From: Trichobilharzia szidati | Taxonomy: Eukaryota; Platyhelminthes; Trematoda; Strigeidida; Schistosomatidae | DNA length: 64,000 nt | Direction: 5' to 3' | Assembly (NCBI GenBank): GCA_944472155.2 | Contig: OX235271.1 | Coordinates: forward strand, 107,645,256 to 107,709,255 | Part shown: positions 1-10,726 of the stretch, piece after piece | How positions within the stretch are numbered: position 1 is the first letter of the stretch | How the letters are laid out: each line of letters starts with the position of its first letter | Translations under genes and position numbers: made by a program | Notes under the pieces: model-generated | What the model was told of the DNA's origin: nothing | Seen by the model: the letters and a program-made list of their open reading frames with translations, nothing else | Databases searched by the model: none

Positions 1-252
1 CCCTCTCCCACCCTATTGTGTGGTTGTGTGTTATTGCATGTAGTGCAATTGCTGAGCTTTTTTCTAAATTACTTATCTTCTCGGGGTCAACCATTCTTAC
101 CTTGGCTAAATTCTTATGTTCCGACAATCTGATTACCCCCGATCTACTAGTTTGACCTATATAGTTGACCTCACAGTCATTACAAGGTATTTTGTAAATT
201 ATATTATTTTGTTTAACTGGGTCCACCGGGTCTTTTTTAGCTCTGTAGGCTA
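1..252 (-). pseudogene. Penelope-like element fragment, GIY-YIG region
   Basis: Read on the minus strand, this is an open frame for the C-terminal GIY-YIG-type endonuclease region of a Penelope-like retroelement. It has a Cys-x-x-Cys knuckle (I-P-C-N-D-C), then Y-I-G-Q-T-S-R, then a downstream R-L-x-E-H-K-N. In the family this domain nicks target DNA. The frame is open throughout the visible part, so this copy is better preserved than the related one at 9.8-10.6 kb. It stops abruptly near 252 on its 5' side and is cut by the window edge on its 3' side. Confidence 0.75.
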
Positions 253-600
253 ACAAGTTACTTATTATGACTATAAAAACACTCGTCTTATTTCCCATCT
301 AATAGTAATTGATCAATAACACTCATATCGTTATTTCTGAATGTACATTATCCCATATATTGATTTTTATTCAAATGTCTAGTCAATTTTACACATGTAT
401 ATAAATGAAGGAAAAAGTTGTGTGAGTAACTTGATATGATTATGAGTGGTAATAGTTTGTGCTCGAAACTTGGTCATCAGTTAATATTACTGTATAACAC
501 TGTGTGATTTATCAAAATAAAACCTTATCCATAATGGAGTTATACTCTACCACATTGCCCAAGTTTTATACTTATATTATCAAGGTACATTCATGGCATA
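253..600 (+). repeat. Penelope-like 3' UTR/terminal region
   Basis: Positions 485-590 match, in plus orientation, the non-coding terminal segments near 9250-9330 and 55745-55850. They share the block CACTGTGTGATTTAT and then a stretch ending in GCCCAAGTT. In the 9.3 kb copy this block follows the GIY-YIG coding part, so it is the 3' untranslated end of the same PLE family. It lies in opposite orientation to the coding piece at 1-252, so the locus is an inverted arrangement. Nothing else is recognisable at 253-480. Confidence 0.5.
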
Positions 601-875
601 AAGGGAACTAATAACAAGTGTATAAGATAATCATCACACAAACTATTATTATTACTAAAGTTAGACAAGTGTCTCTATTAAGCACTTCACCATCTAATCT
701 ACAGCTTTAGTTAGGAACATCAGAAAATTAGAATATTTAGAGTCTTGGTCACGAACGATGCATACTGTCTTCTTTAGTTTACATTTTGTTTGAAAAGTAA
801 TATTTTTCGGAAAAATGACCAATAAAAGGAATTTTGACGGAAGCTGTACTGCCAAGTTAGGGCTGTAACTCATTT
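601..875. other. Unassigned AT-rich DNA
   Basis: No coding region, RNA or recognised repeat is seen here. Confidence 0.5.
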
Positions 876-1188
876 TTTTTCTATAGTTGGTTTGTAAGGA
901 TTAGTTTTGTTTCTTACGAGTTGATCACGGATTGATATCAGTTAAAGAAGCATTGAAAACCAGGGAGTAATGGATAACTGTTTCATCCTAGTTTGGGAAT
1001 CATCGGCAGTACGCACCCACTGGGATTCGAACCCAGGACCTTCCGTTGAGTGCTTACTGCCGATGATTTCCAAACTCGAATGAAACATCTGTTCATTACT
1101 CCGTTTTTTAATGCTTCTCTAACTGATATCAATCCGTGATCAACTCGTAAGAAACAAAACTAATCCTTACAAACCAACTATAGAAAAC
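876..1188. repeat. Palindromic hammerhead SINE (inverted pair)
   Basis: Arms at about 876-1012 and 1053-1188 are inverted copies of one another at roughly 90 percent identity. A short spacer between them holds a tRNA-like B box, ATTCGAACCC. Each arm carries a 46-nt hammerhead-like fold: 967-1012 on the minus strand and 1054-1099 on the plus strand. Each consists of helix I, a C-C-G-A-U-G-A core (U4 changed to C), helix II, GAAA and a loopless helix III. It belongs to the SINE family also seen at 5.7, 8.6, 12.7, 14.8, 16.5, 25.2, 33.1, 35.6 and 40.9 kb. Confidence 0.7.
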
Positions 1189-1194
1189 TAACCT

Positions 1195-1410
1195 GATACT
1201 CGGCAGTGACTTGCTACAGGATGGAGTTTCCTGGAGTTCTAGTGCGAGGTCGTGACCGGTGAGGTCCATCCGGTCACGTGTGAGGATGGATGTCCCATGG
1301 ATGACATTGGTTGGTGGTCGCGCCAAAACACGAATCGGTAGTAGTTAGAATTCATGTGTTGGCCATTGAATTGGGTCCCAGTGGCTGAATGGTATATGAG
1401 CTTGTCTTAT
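1195..1410 (+). repeat. Hammerhead SINE, 5' portion
   Basis: This matches the segment lying upstream of the tRNA-like head in the copies at 8.75-8.9 and 35.65-35.8 kb, including TTAGAATTCATG and the A-box-like CAGTGGCTGAATGGT near 1379-1393. The copy breaks off before a B box and a hammerhead. Confidence 0.55.
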
Positions 1411-2205
1411 ATTTTTATTGTGCAGCTTTCTATGCATAATTTAACCCCAGAAACTTGCGTGAATGCAGGCTTTGGCAAGGCTGGGTATGTCGTATAGGCT
1501 AATGAAATATTCAACAACGGTATGACTGCTAAAAATGCAAGTGGTTGAAATGACCTTAGATTGAAATTGTAGTAGCAGAATAGTGAGCAACACAAATTTA
1601 GAAACCAAAATGTAGAAATATATAGTCACAGTATGACCAACAGCAAGACTGACGCGTATAAAGTATACAGTAGACATTACTGACAGCCAAGGGTCTGGTT
1701 TACTTTTAGCAATCCGTAATTGGTGCTCTAAACACTTAAGTCTAGAAAACAGTCACCTGGGAATCTCGCCAGCATGCTGCAACTATATGCGTTACTTGCT
1801 ATATTTTATGCAGTGTGAGTCCATCTAAATAAATGTTAGGTGTTGCTGTTGGCTTTTGAAAGCCATAACTTGGCGTAGTGAAATAGTGAAATTCACCATC
1901 TCATAAGTTTACCCACAGTTTATTTCTTTACTTTTTCGCCTAAATTCCATTAGTCCAATGTAAATGGGATCACCACGAAGATGGGATTTTTCTGAAGACA
2001 AATATTTGTGTTGAATACTATATAATATCGAATGTTTAACAATATAGCGTGAAACTGTTATTGTCAGACATTAGTCAGTATCTCTACCAAATAAACTGTA
2101 GTTTGGTTGATACTTAATTCGGCTTATGAAGGTATAATGTTACATATGTGTAGGTAAAGTTGTATCACATTAGCTGATACTAGAAACCTCAAAGGTTTTT
2201 AAATA
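1411..2205. other. Unassigned AT-rich DNA
   Basis: Open frames here are short and of low complexity. No gene, RNA or clear repeat is seen. Confidence 0.5.
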
Positions 2206-2870
2206 TGAAAACAAAACACGTTGTTTAGCGAAGAGTCCCTTTTCGGTGAATTCATTCACTTAGCTGATTCAAAGGTCCACAGGGATGAAACATCATTTGT
2301 TTCAAAAAAGATACCTTACATAAATCGGGATTTCAAGGAAGATTTAGCTTGTGATATCCTCAAGAGACGAATATCATCATCTTTGAAAAGAACATTCTTC
2401 TCAGCAACGCTAAGAATAGTGTGCTTTAGTCGTCTACTGATCTGCAGAAGCCTTAAGGAAAAGATCTTGTATCTGACCACTCCTATATGCATATTTCAGT
2501 TCACCTGTTATTGTGGAGCAAGCCAGGCACATTGGTCGTTCGACACATATCCTGTCCAAAAGGGTTCGAGAACGCTACCCTTCATGGTTATAAAAAGGTA
2601 ACAGTGGCTGTATAAAAAGTGAGATCTCATCTCAATAATCGCTTCCTTCAAAGTGATCTACAAAGTGAAGAACAGCCTACCAAAGGCAATACGCTTTCGT
2701 TTCCTTTGTATTGCTGAAGCCTTAGCCACTCAGTTGGAAAAACCAGAGTTATGCATACAAAAGAAAGTCATCCAACCACTTCTACTATCATGGTAACAAC
2801 CGTGTTGACTCCTACTGACTTGATGTTTGTGTACTTGTCTTTTCTTCCAACTCCTTATAATATTTGTAAT
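2206..2870 (+). pseudogene. Penelope-like element, C-terminal and GIY-YIG remnant
   Basis: The stretch opens with the terminal motif seen at other PLE ends (AGCGAAGAGTCCCTTTTCGG). It then encodes a decayed C-terminal part with the knuckle C-Y-C-G-A-S, where the family has C-x-C-G-A-S-Y-I-G-R. Across frameshifts it continues into a tail with A-E-A-L-A, then E-K-P-E-L-C-I-Q-K-K, then L-L-L-S-W, close to the ends of the copies at 22.9-23.3 and 42.7-43.0 kb. Stops and frameshifts show that it is dead. Confidence 0.65.
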
Positions 2871-3669
2871 TTTTAGAACTCTTACATAACTTCATATTTC
2901 CCTTTGTTTCTATGTACATCCTAATCACAACTCACTCATTAAACTATTCATCTGATCACGCAACTGTTGATTAACATAACGTTTTTTGACAACGCATCAT
3001 CACTGCCCTCTTACCAGTCTTCACCCCCCCCCTCACTAGTTACAATCTGATTATTCATCACATTTTTGAAATGTCTCGACAACAATAAACTTATTTTTAT
3101 TCTTATCGGACCAACCTAATGTACACACACATAAAAATACAAGTGTATATAATTGTTATAACTGCATTGAACTGAATGAGAACCGTAGTCACTTTGTTAT
3201 GTCTGTGCCTGCTTCCGATTCACTGAGCCAAGCAAATGTCAAAATACAAAGGCTGGCCTGTGACTGTAAGATGCTGTATTGTACTGTATATTGTAGTAAC
3301 GACAATTAAAAAAACAACACATGTTATTTATACATTTTTACAACAATAAAGATGGCTAACAACGTTTGAAATGATTAGTCGCATAATCAATAACAATATG
3401 CGCGAGAAATGATGATATACTATTTTATGCGAGATCCTATCAATAATTGCGACTGTCCAGCTATTTGAATGAATTCGCTGGAAAGAAACTCTTCACTGAA
3501 ATAGGTGTTTTGTTTTCACTGACGTCTAGATGGGGATCATTGATGAGTTTTTGAATATACTGCTTCAATAAGTTAATAAGAATGTACTTTTGTATGATAT
3601 TTGCGCTACACTATACATATCTTATTTCCATCTTCATATGAACAGAAAATCGCTGTTATTATTATTAGT
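2871..3669. other. Unassigned AT-rich DNA
   Basis: A short C-run lies near 3025. No gene or recognised repeat is seen. Confidence 0.5.
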
Positions 3670-3670
3670 C

Positions 3671-4481
3671 TATTTTCGTGTCTTCGGATGACTTATGTTT
3701 GATGTCACACAAAATCGAAGACTTACAAGCGAAAACCGACAAACTGGTCGAAGAAGCAGCAAAGACAGGACTCCAGGTGAACATAGACAAGACGGAGGTT
3801 ATGAAAATAACCAACCAACAACAAAAGCAACATCCAACGCCAATCACCATCAACGGGAGGGATTTGAAAGAGGTTACTTCATTCACTTATCTAGGGAGCA
3901 TTGTCTCAACTACAGGAGGAACGGACGAGGATGTCAAATCGAGGATCGAGAAGGCGAGAAACACATTCATCAACCTGAAACCAATCTGGAAATCTTCGTC
4001 ACTCAGCCTGCATCAACAACAAAATTCGGATTTTCAATACAAACGTCAAGTGAGTCAGTTCTTCTATACGGATCAGAAACTTGGCGGGTCACAAAGAATA
4101 TTTCCAACAGCCTGTTGCAGACCTTTATCAACAACTGTCTTCGCTGCTATACTCAAGATCAGATGGCCGGAAAGAATCACCAACAAGAAGCTATGGGAAC
4201 AAACAAAACAAGAACCAATCGCCCAACAAATATGCAGGAGAAAGTGGAGATGGATTGGACACTCGCTGAGGAGGCCACTGGGTGACATCGCGCGTCAGGC
4301 CATTGCTCGAGTGGAACCCGAAAGGGAAGCGGCGAGTGGGACGTCCAAGGGTGACATGGAAAAATGATACATGATGCAGGTGAAAAGTACAGCAGAAGAC
4401 AGAAACAAGTGGAGGCGTGCAGTTGAAGTCCTATGTTCCACTAGGAACCCAAGGGAACAGTAATAATAATATTTTCGTGTC
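3671..4481 (+). mobile_element. RTE-like LINE fragment (family B), 5' truncated, with TSD
   Basis: This is the C-terminal part of a reverse-transcriptase polyprotein. Motifs in order are L-Q-V-N-I-D-K-T-E-V-M-K-I-T, then F-T-Y-L-G-S-I-V-S, then I-C-R-R-K-W-R-W-I-G-H-S-L-R-R-P. The catalytic palm is missing. The pieces sit in different frames, so it cannot be translated. The 3' end carries the block GAAGTCCTATGTTCCACTAG and an (AAT)n tail ending at 4470. A 12-bp target-site duplication, TATTTTCGTGTC, flanks it at 3671-3682 and 4470-4481, which is good evidence for target-primed insertion of a 5'-truncated copy. Confidence 0.8.
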
Positions 4482-5295
4482 AGTTTTACACCACTGGATT
4501 CATGCTCATTAGCATAATAAGGATAGTTAGTAGTTAAGTGGTTGCAGGTACCTCAAAGAAGCCCTGAACCTAGGCTTTGTGCTTACTGCCTCAACAGGTC
4601 TGTACTTTCTGCTAATTTGATACTACAGAAGATATTACTTCTGTCCACCGTATAAAAACCATCGATTTACTGAATTTGAGAGGTAATAAACTTACAAAGG
4701 AGCTTTTATCTACTGAAGTCATTTCTTATGCCAATTTTAAGTTTTAATTTGACTTGATAAACAAACATCCACTTTAAGTTTGTGCTTTAGTAAGCATTTA
4801 AAAAGGAGTCAGCTAGCTATTCATCATTTGTTTAAGTATCTTTCAATTTTTATAATTCTTCTCACCCTATATAAATCTTTTATTACACTTTATTGTCATT
4901 CACTTTAACAATCAGCCTCTTATATAACTAACTAATTCTTGCATTATAACTAATCTGCGCACTTTTAATCTTATGCATACTCTTCCATATTATATCACTA
5001 TTATTCCCAAGTGCAATGAAATTGGTGACGGAAAATTAGTGTTAAGTAGGAAGAGAGGAAAAAATAATATCTCCTAAATGTTTTTTCTTATATGAAGAAC
5101 TTGGGATGTTGTTTAGCTTTCCTGTCTACCTTAAAATAGAATAGTAGTAGAAACAAATTTTAAAAAATCAAAACTTTTCATCCCACTTTATTGTTTTCAC
5201 AGTTGATTGACATTTCAAAATTGAAAGTTAAATTTAGCTCATTAAACTGTTCAATAAATTGCTATTTTGGATTAAAAATTGTTCTGAGTAGAAGT
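4482..5295. other. Unassigned AT-rich DNA
   Basis: No gene, RNA or recognised repeat is seen. Confidence 0.5.
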
Positions 5296-5510
5296 TTAAT
5301 TAGTGGTTCACTGGTAGGATGCTCTCCAACCACGTACATGCTCCGAGTTCGACTCCTAAACCTGGCCCAGTCTACTAGCCAGTAGCAAGCTCGATAAGAG
5401 GGGAAGGTTAGGCACGAGAATAGCTACCTCGTCAGGCAAGAAAACACCGCTACAAAAAACTTCAGAGCCCTATGTTCCTCTCAGAATGTAAACGAATGAC
5501 AAAGAAGAAA
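5296..5510 (+). repeat. tRNA-headed SINE (family G)
   Basis: The tRNA-like head runs from about 5301 to 5360 with a B box near GAGTTCGACTCC. It is followed by the family body (AGAGGGGAAGGTTAGGCA) and the tail GAGCCCTATGTTCCTCTC. It is more diverged than the copies at 7.9, 20.4 and 36.6 kb, so it is probably older. Confidence 0.6.
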
Positions 5511-5739
5511 CTCTAGTCACGCTGACCAAATTCCTGAAGTTCCTGCTTTGATTTGTTTGACCATTGGTGACAAAACTGCATAAGTGACTGATAGAATTCA
5601 GTCAGCACCAATACTAGGGAATAGAAACATAACATTGGTTACTCCCTGGCGACCAAAAAAGTGATCATTGCAGCCTTATAAGACATCAGTCGTGAGTACA
5701 ATCAGATAAATAGTAACATCTCTAGTTTCATCATGGATT

Positions 5740-6080
5740 GACATCAGATAGAGAGCCACTGAAAATCAAGGAATACTGAACAACAATTTCATTCCACTTT
5801 GGGACTGTTCAGAAGTAAGCACCAACCAGAATTCGAACTCGTGACCTTCCATTTGCAAGACAAGACAGTCAACCATTTAGCCACTGAGACCCGATCAAAT
5901 GCCAATGGCTGAATGGTGTCACAACATGCCTTGTAACTGGAAGTTCCTGGGTTCGAGCCCCAGTGAAGGCCATTTCTGAGATGTCACAAACTAGAAGGGA
6001 AGAGCTGTCCAGTACCCCTGCATTTTCAATGGTTTTCTAACTGACATCAATCAGACTTGAAACTAATCAAGTCCCTGCAA
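5740..6080. repeat. Hammerhead SINE, head-to-head inverted pair
   Basis: A minus-oriented copy (about 5740-5900) faces a plus-oriented copy (about 5905-6080) through their tRNA-like heads. The plus copy has an A-box-like ATGGCTGAATGGTG and a B box GGGTTCGAGCCCC near 5950-5962. Both hammerhead parts are degenerate. Confidence 0.6.
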
Positions 6081-7250
6081 ACTTACTGTTGGAAAGTAAC
6101 TTTTCTGACAGTATAACTAGAGTGGACGGGCTTGATCTCTGGTGAAGGAGGTCAGGGGTTCAAATACGCCTACTCATGTGTCTCAAGCATGAAAACTTGA
6201 TCCAACCACCTAACCTGAATATCTATCAACTGTTAGATGATTCTTGATTGGATTATCACGGATCCTAGAAATATTTCCAAGTACATTAGTCATTCAGCAG
6301 GCACAAGTAGAGTTAAAGAAGGCAATCATCCTTTATGACTCAATATGTGTCGTTGGACTGGTCAAATACCTGAAGCAGCTAAACACTTTCCTTTAAATAA
6401 TTCCAAATTTTAGTGAAATGTTTTGGTTTTTTTTACTCTATAATATTATTTAGCTATGCATATCAGCGATTATTTAGAAATTACTTTCTCCCAGTTATAT
6501 TTTAATAACTAACTTTCCTGCTTTTTTATCTTAGCAAAAATCCCTTTCACAATCTCATTTCTTTAACGAATTTTTGTTCTAATAAGAATTAAGACTTCAT
6601 GGGGTAGATGAAAGAAAAATGTTTATGCCATTTATTGTTATATTATGAAGGAGGTTATGTCACCTGTCACTTATTCTTATCTCCTTCCTTTTCCATGTTC
6701 TACCACTTTTTTGTAAGAATAATAAGAAAATCGATTTTATTTCAAAAGTTATGCGCCTACATATATAAACAATATGACTTAAGATTTCACAACATTTAGT
6801 TACTTATCATTTTGCATTAATTTTCATTTCAGTATTTGAAGTTTTTTTTAAAAAAGAGACAGAATAGCATAATACGTTTCCTTTTTATGGAATCAACATT
6901 CCCTCATTCATTGATTCATTCAAGGAAATGTTTCACTAACGGATATGTCTTACATGTCTTTGATTAATAAGAATCTACTTATTGAATGAGAAGTTATTCA
7001 ATCACGAAAGATGTAAACATGAGTATAAAATCTTGTCTTCTTTTGAAATTCTATTCACACAATAAACTGACACTGTTAATAACTGTGACATGAAGTGATG
7101 ATGAATGATGTTAGGGATGATGTTGTGGGACAGCAGCTCAGAAGTAAAGTCCAGCAAGTGAACTGAGAAATTAGTTATCCTATTCTATGTGGTTGTGTTC
7201 TCTGAGTTGGATGGTTTACTTTAGACTGAAGTCGACATATCAAGGTGCTT
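6081..7250. other. Unassigned AT-rich DNA
   Basis: The only longer open frame (6608-6799) has no recognisable domain. No gene or clear repeat is seen. Confidence 0.5.
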
Positions 7251-7254
7251 TAAT

Positions 7255-7512
7255 TCAGTTTTAGATTTTCCCGTCGATTGATTGGACCGAAGTGCTTGGT
7301 CTAAGGTTGACATGTCGGCTTCTTGTGCAGATGCTTCGACGATGTCTGGGCATGTAATTAGAAGTTAATTGGTGGATGGTGACTAGCAGTGGAATCCATG
7401 ATGAACATTTCGTCCCATTTGGAACTCGTCATCTGGATGTACCTGCATTCCGCAGAGAGTGATGATGTTCCCACCGGTCCAATCAATCGACGGGAAAATC
7501 TAAAATTGAATT
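7255..7512. repeat. Inverted repeat IR1
   Basis: A 29-bp perfect inverted match, including TTCCCGTCGATTGATTGG at about 7266-7283 and its complement near 7481-7498, brackets the left hammerhead arm. With one mismatch it extends to about 36 bp. It interlocks with the longer inverted repeat whose arms lie at 7360-7478 and 7615-7735. Confidence 0.7.
7394..7438 (-). ncRNA. Hammerhead ribozyme motif, S-alpha type, left arm
   Basis: On the minus strand the order is helix I strand ATCCAG, core ATGACGA, helix II GTTC to GGAC, GAAA, a very short helix III and the cleavage triplet AUC, then ATGGAT. It matches the schistosome S-alpha hammerhead closely, and downstream GATTCCACTGCTAGT is shared. Core position 3 is A rather than C, and the first helix I pair is lost. 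Self-cleavage is therefore unlikely from this copy. Confidence 0.75.
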
Positions 7513-7552
7513 TAATAATTAATCTGACCCGTTGCACAAGAGTTGGCTGTCG

Positions 7553-7735
7553 TGGCCCAAGTGGTCTAGTGGATAATGCTTTGGCGTTTGAAACTATGGG
7601 CACTGGATTCGAGCCTCGGTGGGAACATCATCACTCACTGCGGAGTGCAGGTACATCCAGATGACGAGTTCTAAGTAGGACGAAATGCGCATCCTGGATT
7701 CCACTGCTAGTCACCATCCACCAATTAATATCAAG
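7553..7735 (+). mobile_element. S-alpha-like hammerhead SINE, right arm
   Basis: This is a tRNA-related pol III head with an A box TGGCCCAAGTGG at 7553-7564 and a B box GGATTCGAGCC at 7605-7615, followed by a hammerhead and the tail CACTGCTAGTCACCATCC. That order matches the schistosome S-alpha family, non-autonomous repeats that give self-cleaving transcripts. The segment 7615-7735 is an inverted copy of 7360-7478, so the locus can form a long RNA or DNA hairpin. Confidence 0.75.
7655..7699 (+). ncRNA. Hammerhead ribozyme motif, S-alpha type, right arm
   Basis: Helix I ATCCAG (7655-7660) pairs with CTGGAT (7694-7699) over 6 bp. The core ATGACGA is at 7661-7667. Helix II has G-U-U-C pairing with G-G-A-C. 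GAAA is at 7682-7685. A loopless helix III TGC/GCA is followed by the cleavage triplet AUC at 7691-7693. Every element of the fold is present except that core position 3 is A. C3 pairs with G8 in active hammerheads, so activity is doubtful. Confidence 0.8.
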
Positions 7736-7864
7736 GTGCTGTTTAGAAAGATAGGGAAAGCTCCTTAAACAAATCACCTGGTGTTAGAGAACACAACCAC
7801 ATTAAAAATATCTTGTTGAGGCACAAATCTTCTTAATTAATTCAGTTTAGTTATGCTTGTATAG

Positions 7865-8091
7865 GCGTCGGTGGCATAGCGGTTAGAACGCTCGCCGACC
7901 ATGCATATGGTCCAGGGTTCGATCTCCGGCCAACGCACTCCTTTACCTCGCTGAGCCAGAAACAATTCTGGCAAAGAGGAAAGGTTGGGCATGAGGCTAG
8001 CAACCCCATCCTGTAAAAACAAACACCACTGCTACAGAAACTCAACCATAGCTTGAAGCCCTATGTTCCTCTGGGGAAGTGAAGGAAAAAA
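7865..8091 (+). mobile_element. tRNA-headed SINE (family G) with 12-bp TSD
   Basis: The tRNA-like head begins GCGTCGGTGGCATAGCGGTT and has the B box GGGTTCGATCTC. The body contains AGGAAAGGTTGGGCATGAGG and the tail reads GAAGCCCTATGTTCC, then an A-rich end. The direct repeat ATGCTTGTATAG at 7853-7864 and 8092-8103 is a clear target-site duplication and fixes both ends. The 3' tail is shared with the RTE-like family B. Confidence 0.85.
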
Positions 8092-8103
8092 ATGCTTGTA
8101 TAG

Positions 8104-8570
8104 CGTATTGTCTTTTCAAACTATCGTAATCATTTTACTATGAGATGAATTAATTACTCAGTTTCTGAATCAAAACAGAGCTATTTCACTTCATCTAGAT
8201 TTCCCATAAAGAAGTAAACACAAGTAATTCCCTAGTCACTCCTAATATTTTCATGTTATTTGAAACCTTTAATTATTTGCTCAAATGCATTAAAACAGTG
8301 TCATCTTATCACAACAGAATCATTTTTCTATTGACAACTGAACTAGTTTGATGCATAGCTTGCATAAATCGAACTAATTTTTAGTGAAAGAATGTTATTC
8401 CATGCATAGAGTATTCACATATCAGAGTATAATCCTAATCAATATTATTATTACTGTTACAATGACTGACTGTGAGACTGAATCCTTTCTTTTAGCCTCT
8501 CATCAACTTATAATGGACAAGTTAATGTGAATCCATATCTTCAAGAGTTGATTCCTAGGGATTTGATTTG
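8104..8570. other. Unassigned AT-rich DNA
   Basis: No gene or recognised repeat is seen. Confidence 0.5.
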
Positions 8571-8571
8571 T

Positions 8572-9020
8572 TTATCAAGTCTGACCACTGACTGATATCA
8601 GTTAGAGAACCATTGAAAATGAGGGAGTACTGGGCAGCTGTTTCCTTCTAGTTTGTGACTGCTCAGAAATGGGCATCCACTGGGGCTTGAACCCAGGAAC
8701 TTCCACTTACAAGGCATGCTCGTTGACCATTCAGCCAATGGGATCCAATTTAATGGCCCATGAATTCTAACTTCTACTAATCCTTGATTATTGCGCGACC
8801 ACAAGCTAATGTCATCGGCGAGCATTCATCCTCACTGCCGACAGGGTGGACCCCACTGTCAGACTTCTCACTAGAACTCTAGGAAACTCCTTCCTGTCGC
8901 CAGTCAGTAGCAGTGGATGCGTACTGTCTATGAGTCTCAAACTAGGATGAAACAGCTTTCCAGCACTCCATGGTTTTCAGTGGTTCTATAACTGATATCA
9001 ATCCGTGGTCAAACTCGTAA
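8572..9020. repeat. Hammerhead SINE, inverted ends
   Basis: A minus-oriented copy (about 8572-8870), with tRNA-like head and 5' portion, is followed by a plus-oriented 3' portion (8915-9020). The two ends are inverted copies, both containing the sequence that reads CTGATATCA. The plus hammerhead fold is at 8921-8966: GTACTG, a damaged core TCTATGA, helix II, GAAA, CAGCTT, TC, CAGCAC. Confidence 0.65.
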
Positions 9021-9299
9021 AAAGAATCTGCTTTGCTTGTTTTCAGTTTCTTGGAGAGTACCACTAATTCGTAGGATGCGGAAGCATCCAACCGACTACT
9101 TCTAAAATAAACTAAATTCTAGTAGAATATTCCACTATTAGGTAAATCTCAGCAAATAGAACTAAAATGAAAATTGAAGCAGTATCATACCAACAAAACC
9201 AGTCGTATCGGTTCTGTAAAACAGACATCATAATATCTCATGTTAAGAAACTAGATGTTGATATTTGTGTACAACTTGGGCAGTGTGGTAGTATGTAAT
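9021..9299. other. PLE terminal piece and unassigned DNA
   Basis: Positions 9250-9299 hold a PLE 3' UTR block (CAACTTGGGCAGTGTGGTAG) related to those at 560 and 55.77 kb. The rest is unassigned. Confidence 0.45.
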
Positions 9300-10726
9300 T
9301 CCATATTAATTCGTATATTAGATATATCACACAGTGAAAAAGTATCATTTATTGGATGACGTTCCGAACACTATTTATTTATTGTTCATGATCAATTCAA
9401 TTATAACCACACAACTTCGACACTTCCATTCTATGGTTTTCTTTATTCTTTCCTATTCGTCGTTGTAGGGGTAATAGAATTTTCCAGATGTCCGACTGGA
9501 CAGGGGTTGAATCATTCCTACTACACGTGTTCGCAGTTGGTTTGATGAACAAAGCTTCCGTTATCAGTCTCTCCCTCCAACCTGTTGTATTAGATTTTAA
9601 AACTGTCATCTCATCCCATCCTATTTATTGTATGGTTGTGTGTAATTGCATGTAGTGAGTGGTATATCTGAACTATTCTCCACATTTCTTGTCTTTTTCG
9701 GATCAACTAATCTAGGCTTTGCTAGGTTTTTGTGCTCCTCTAGTCTGACTGACCCTGTTCTACTACTTTGACCTATATATCTGACCTGAGAGTAAAATTG
9801 GCGAAATGTTTAAGTAATATTGCACAAAAACTAAGTAATACCAAGGAAAATCTAAGACAGGAAGTAAGGCATGTAAGAGAAGCTTTGGAACTTAATAATT
9901 ACCCTGATAAATTATTCAGGAAGTATGTATTAAAATGCAGGTGTAAAATTATTAATAACGGTAGTGATAGTGATAATAATAATATTAATAACACTGATGA
10001 GGATACACATGTCAAACATGAACAGGATAATGAGAACACCAACAACAGGGAATTTAAATCATCAATAGTACTTCCATACAAAGAAGGAACCTCAGGAACC
10101 TTACGGGAATTCTTAACAATGCAGGAATAAAATTGTCATTCAAACCCACGAACTCAATTAGGAACAAGCTTTGTTGGTTAAAGGATCCTGTGGAACCAAT
10201 AAAACAAAATAATTTAGTTTATCTAATACCCTGCAATGATTGTCAGGTCAGATATATAGGTCAAAGTAGTAGAACAGGAGCAGTCAGACTAGAGGAGCAC
10301 AAAAACCTAGCAAAGCCTAGATTAGTTGACCCGAAAAAGACAAGAAATGTGGAGAATAGTTCAGATATACCACTCACTACATGCAATTACACACAACCAT
10401 ACAATAAAGGATGGGATGAGATGACAGTTTTAAAATCTAATACAACAGGTTGAAGGGAGAGATTGATAACGGAAGCTTTGTTCATCAAACCAACTGCGAA
10501 CACGTGTAGTAGGAATGATTCAAGCCCTGTCCAGTCGGACATCTGGAAAATTCTATTACCCCTACAACGACGAATAGGAAAGAATAAAGAAAACCATAGA
10601 ACGGAAGTGTCGAATTTGTGTGGTTATAACTGAGGTGATCATGAACAGTGAATTTTGTTCGGAACGTCATTCAATATATGATACTGTTTCACTGTGTGAT
10701 ATATCTAATATACGAATTAATATGGA
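9300..10726. mobile_element. Penelope-like element in a large inverted repeat
   Basis: The right part (about 9782-10640, plus) encodes the region between the RT and the endonuclease. It starts with an acidic, Asn-rich linker and then has the GIY-YIG-like core N-L-V-Y-L-I-P-C-N-D-C, R-Y-I-G-Q-S-S-R and R-L-E-E-H-K-N. A frame change near 10128 and a stop near 10452 break it. The left arm (9300-9781) is an inverted copy of 10250-10726 at roughly 95 percent identity. It covers the endonuclease C-terminus and the 3' UTR up to the GATATATC block. The two arms leave a spacer of about 470 bp. Such mirrored copies fit the complex integration patterns known for PLEs. Confidence 0.8.
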
